Of a DNA stretch of 7,694 nucleotides, positions 6,101 through 7,694 are shown one piece after another. The notes beneath the pieces were generated by a model. That model was not told the origin of the DNA. It saw only the letters and a program-made list of their open reading frames with translations, and ran no database searches. The stretch comes from Christiangramia sp. GTDB taxonomy: Bacteria; Bacteroidota; Bacteroidia; Flavobacteriales; Flavobacteriaceae. Both the position numbers and the translations under genes were made by a program. Within the stretch, counting starts at the first letter, position 1, and every line of letters begins with the position of its first letter. The stretch is from NCBI GenBank assembly GCA_024644145.1, contig JAHELO010000069.1, positions 1 to 7,694 of the forward strand, given 5' to 3'.

Positions 6101-7134
6101 TGAAAGCAGATTATAAAAAGTATATACTAAAATTTAAACGCCCCAGTGGAACTTCCCGGGGCGTTCTTACTGAAAAAGAAACCTGGTTTCTAAAAATATC
6201 TGAAGGAGATAAATATGGGGTTGGGGAATGCGGAATCTTAAGAAGTCTCAGCTACGACGACAGGCCAGGATATGAAGATAAACTAAAGTGGGTTTGCGAC
6301 AATATACATCTTGGAGAAGAAAAACTTTGGGAAGCCCTTCGTGAATTCCCGAGTATCCAGTTCGGGGTTGAAATGGCATTTAAAAGTCTGAATGCAAAGC
6401 ACCCGTTTGAATTGTTTCCATCTGAATTTACTTCCGGAAAAGGAGCTATTCCTATAAACGGTTTGATCTGGATGGGAGATAAAACCTTTATGAAAAAGCA
6501 GATTGCTGAAAAGATAGATGCAGGCTTTAGTTGTATCAAGTTGAAAATTGGAGCGATCGATTTTCAAACAGAACTCGACCTGTTGAAATCCATTAGAAGT
6601 AATTTTTCTGAAACGGATATTGAATTACGTGTAGATGCGAATGGTGCTTTTTCAAGCGGGGATGCACTGGAAAAATTGGACAAGCTTTCAAAATTTCAAT
6701 TACATAGTATCGAGCAACCCATAAGGCAGGGAGAGCCTGAGGAAATGGCAAGACTTTGTGAGCAGACTCCTTTACCCATAGCTCTGGATGAAGAATTAAT
6801 TGGGGTTACAGATGTAACAGAAAAAGAAAAGCTTCTACAAATAATAAAACCTCAATATGTTATTTTTAAACCAAGCCTGGTTGGTGGCTTTAAAGGCACG
6901 CAGGAATGGAAAAAAATTAGTGAGGCTCTGGATATAGACTGGTGGATCACGAGTGCCTTAGAAAGCAATATTGGTCTTAATGCCATCGCGCAATGGACTT
7001 ATACTCTTAAACCATCTTTACCTCAGGGTCTTGGAACTGGAGGACTTTATACCAACAATTTTAAAAGTCCTCTTGAGGTGAAAAATGGTCATATTCAATA
7101 TACCAGCTCCAATAACTGGGAATTTAATATTTAG
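6100..7134 (+). CDS. menC: o-Succinylbenzoate synthase
   Basis: A member of the enolase superfamily (344 residues) that dehydrates SHCHC to o-succinylbenzoate in menaquinone synthesis. The N-terminal capping domain (about 1-110) contains GVGECGILRSLSYDD (40-54). In the barrel domain the catalytic pair is KLK (Lys147 and Lys149), the Mg ligands are Asp169 in RVDANGAF, Glu195 in SIEQPI and Asp220 in ALDEEL, and the second lysine is Lys247 in IFKPSLVGG. All expected residues are present, and WWITSALESNIGLNAIAQW (271-289) is the typical MenC segment after them. Some members of the branch also racemise N-acyl amino acids, but the neighbouring menA makes the OSB role the best call. The ATG overlaps the preceding stop by one base; the next gene begins 7 bases after this stop. 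Confidence 0.95.
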   Translation: MKADYKKYILKFKRPSGTSRGVLTEKETWFLKISEGDKYGVGECGILRSLSYDDRPGYEDKLKWVCDNIHLGEEKLWEALREFPSIQFGVEMAFKSLNAKHPFELFPSEFTSGKGAIPINGLIWMGDKTFMKKQIAEKIDAGFSCIKLKIGAIDFQTELDLLKSIRSNFSETDIELRVDANGAFSSGDALEKLDKLSKFQLHSIEQPIRQGEPEEMARLCEQTPLPIALDEELIGVTDVTEKEKLLQIIKPQYVIFKPSLVGGFKGTQEWKKISEALDIDWWITSALESNIGLNAIAQWTYTLKPSLPQGLGTGGLYTNNFKSPLEVKNGHIQYTSSNNWEFNI

Positions 7135-7141
7135 ATAATAT

Positions 7142-7694
7142 ATGTATATAGCACAGGCATTCAGGTACTCGCATTCTTTCTGGCGATATTTAATTATCCC
7201 ACTTTTATTTTTCGGGCTCATGTCTCTCAATTATGTATTCATAGAAATGATGGATATAGATGTAAACCAGATTATGCAGGATGAGATCGCCCGTAAGGGG
7301 TCTAATCGCGTACTGGTGGAAAATTTACTGGCCTTTGTGATCTTCCTGGCAGGATTATTCTTGTGGGTGAAGTATGTGCACCATCAGCCTTTAAAATCCC
7401 TTACTACCTCCAGGAAAAAAGTAGACTGGAGCCGGTTTTGGTTTGCTTTTCTGCTGGTAGGTTCTTTTAATATTGTAATAACCCTACTGGATTATTACTC
7501 AAATCCTGAAGATTTTGCTCTTAATTTTCAACTGGAACCCTTTTTATATTTATTGCTGATCTCAGTTTTCCTAATTCCTATTCAAACCAGTTTTGAAGAA
7601 TATTTCTTCAGAGGATATCTAATGCAGGGTATAGGTATACTGGCGCGTAATAGATGGATTCCTTTAGTATTAACCTCGGTGATCTTTGGAGGTC
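7142..7694 (+). CDS. CPBP family intramembrane metalloprotease (partial, C-terminus beyond right edge)
   Basis: From the ATG at 7142 there are 184 codons without a stop up to the edge. Hydrophobic segments at about 16-34, 61-76, 98-116 and 132-148 mark a polytopic inner-membrane protein. FEEYFFRGYLMQ (151-162) is the first signature of the CPBP (Abi/Rce1-like) family: Glu152 and Glu153 followed by Arg157. The second signature (FxxxH) has not yet been reached; the visible sequence ends IFGG, where such a motif normally follows within a few residues. Members act as prenyl-protein-type proteases, bacteriocin-immunity proteins or unknown membrane proteins. It sits 7 bases after menC and is surely cotranscribed; no substrate can be read from the sequence. 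Confidence 0.88.
   Translation, partial: MYIAQAFRYSHSFWRYLIIPLLFFGLMSLNYVFIEMMDIDVNQIMQDEIARKGSNRVLVENLLAFVIFLAGLFLWVKYVHHQPLKSLTTSRKKVDWSRFWFAFLLVGSFNIVITLLDYYSNPEDFALNFQLEPFLYLLLISVFLIPIQTSFEEYFFRGYLMQGIGILARNRWIPLVLTSVIFGG

Overview
The window looks like chromosomal DNA from a marine-type member of the Flavobacteriaceae (Bacteroidota), perhaps close to Gramella/Christiangramia, Salegentibacter or Zunongwangia. The evidence is AT-rich DNA with no Shine-Dalgarno sequences before the starts, promoter-like boxes of the Bacteroidota type (TTG, about 19 bases, TAnnTTTG), lipoprotein signals with an acidic stretch after the cysteine, and protein sequences of flavobacterial type. The genus is a guess.

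The genes fall into two divergent halves that meet at about 3337-3418. The left half is on the minus strand. From the divide leftwards it holds an orphan HsdR-N type PD-(D/E)xK protein, a family 2 glycosyltransferase joined to it by an ATGA overlap, an OmpA/MotB-like coiled-coil lipoprotein with its own promoter and a strong terminator, and a lipoprotein with an HEWWH zinc-peptidase motif that runs off the left edge. This last gene is open to the window edge for 274 codons.

The right half is on the plus strand and reads as one tight operon: holA (DNA polymerase III delta), menA, a UPF0173 metallo-beta-lactamase-fold hydrolase, menC, and a CPBP-family membrane protease cut by the right edge. 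The gaps are 3 bases, 90 bases, a 1-base overlap and 7 bases. menA and menC are menaquinone enzymes. The hydrolase lies between them and is translationally coupled to menC, which suggests a job connected with menaquinone synthesis. The other men genes (menF, menD, menH, menE, menB) are not in the window; menE may lie just beyond the right edge, but that is inference.

Most of the window is ordinary, conserved core-genome material. I see no mobile element, CRISPR array, tRNA or rRNA. The points most worth a second look are the HEWWH lipoprotein, the hydrolase inside the menaquinone operon, and the divergent promoter region, where a TTGCAA palindrome could serve both directions and one gene may start without a leader.
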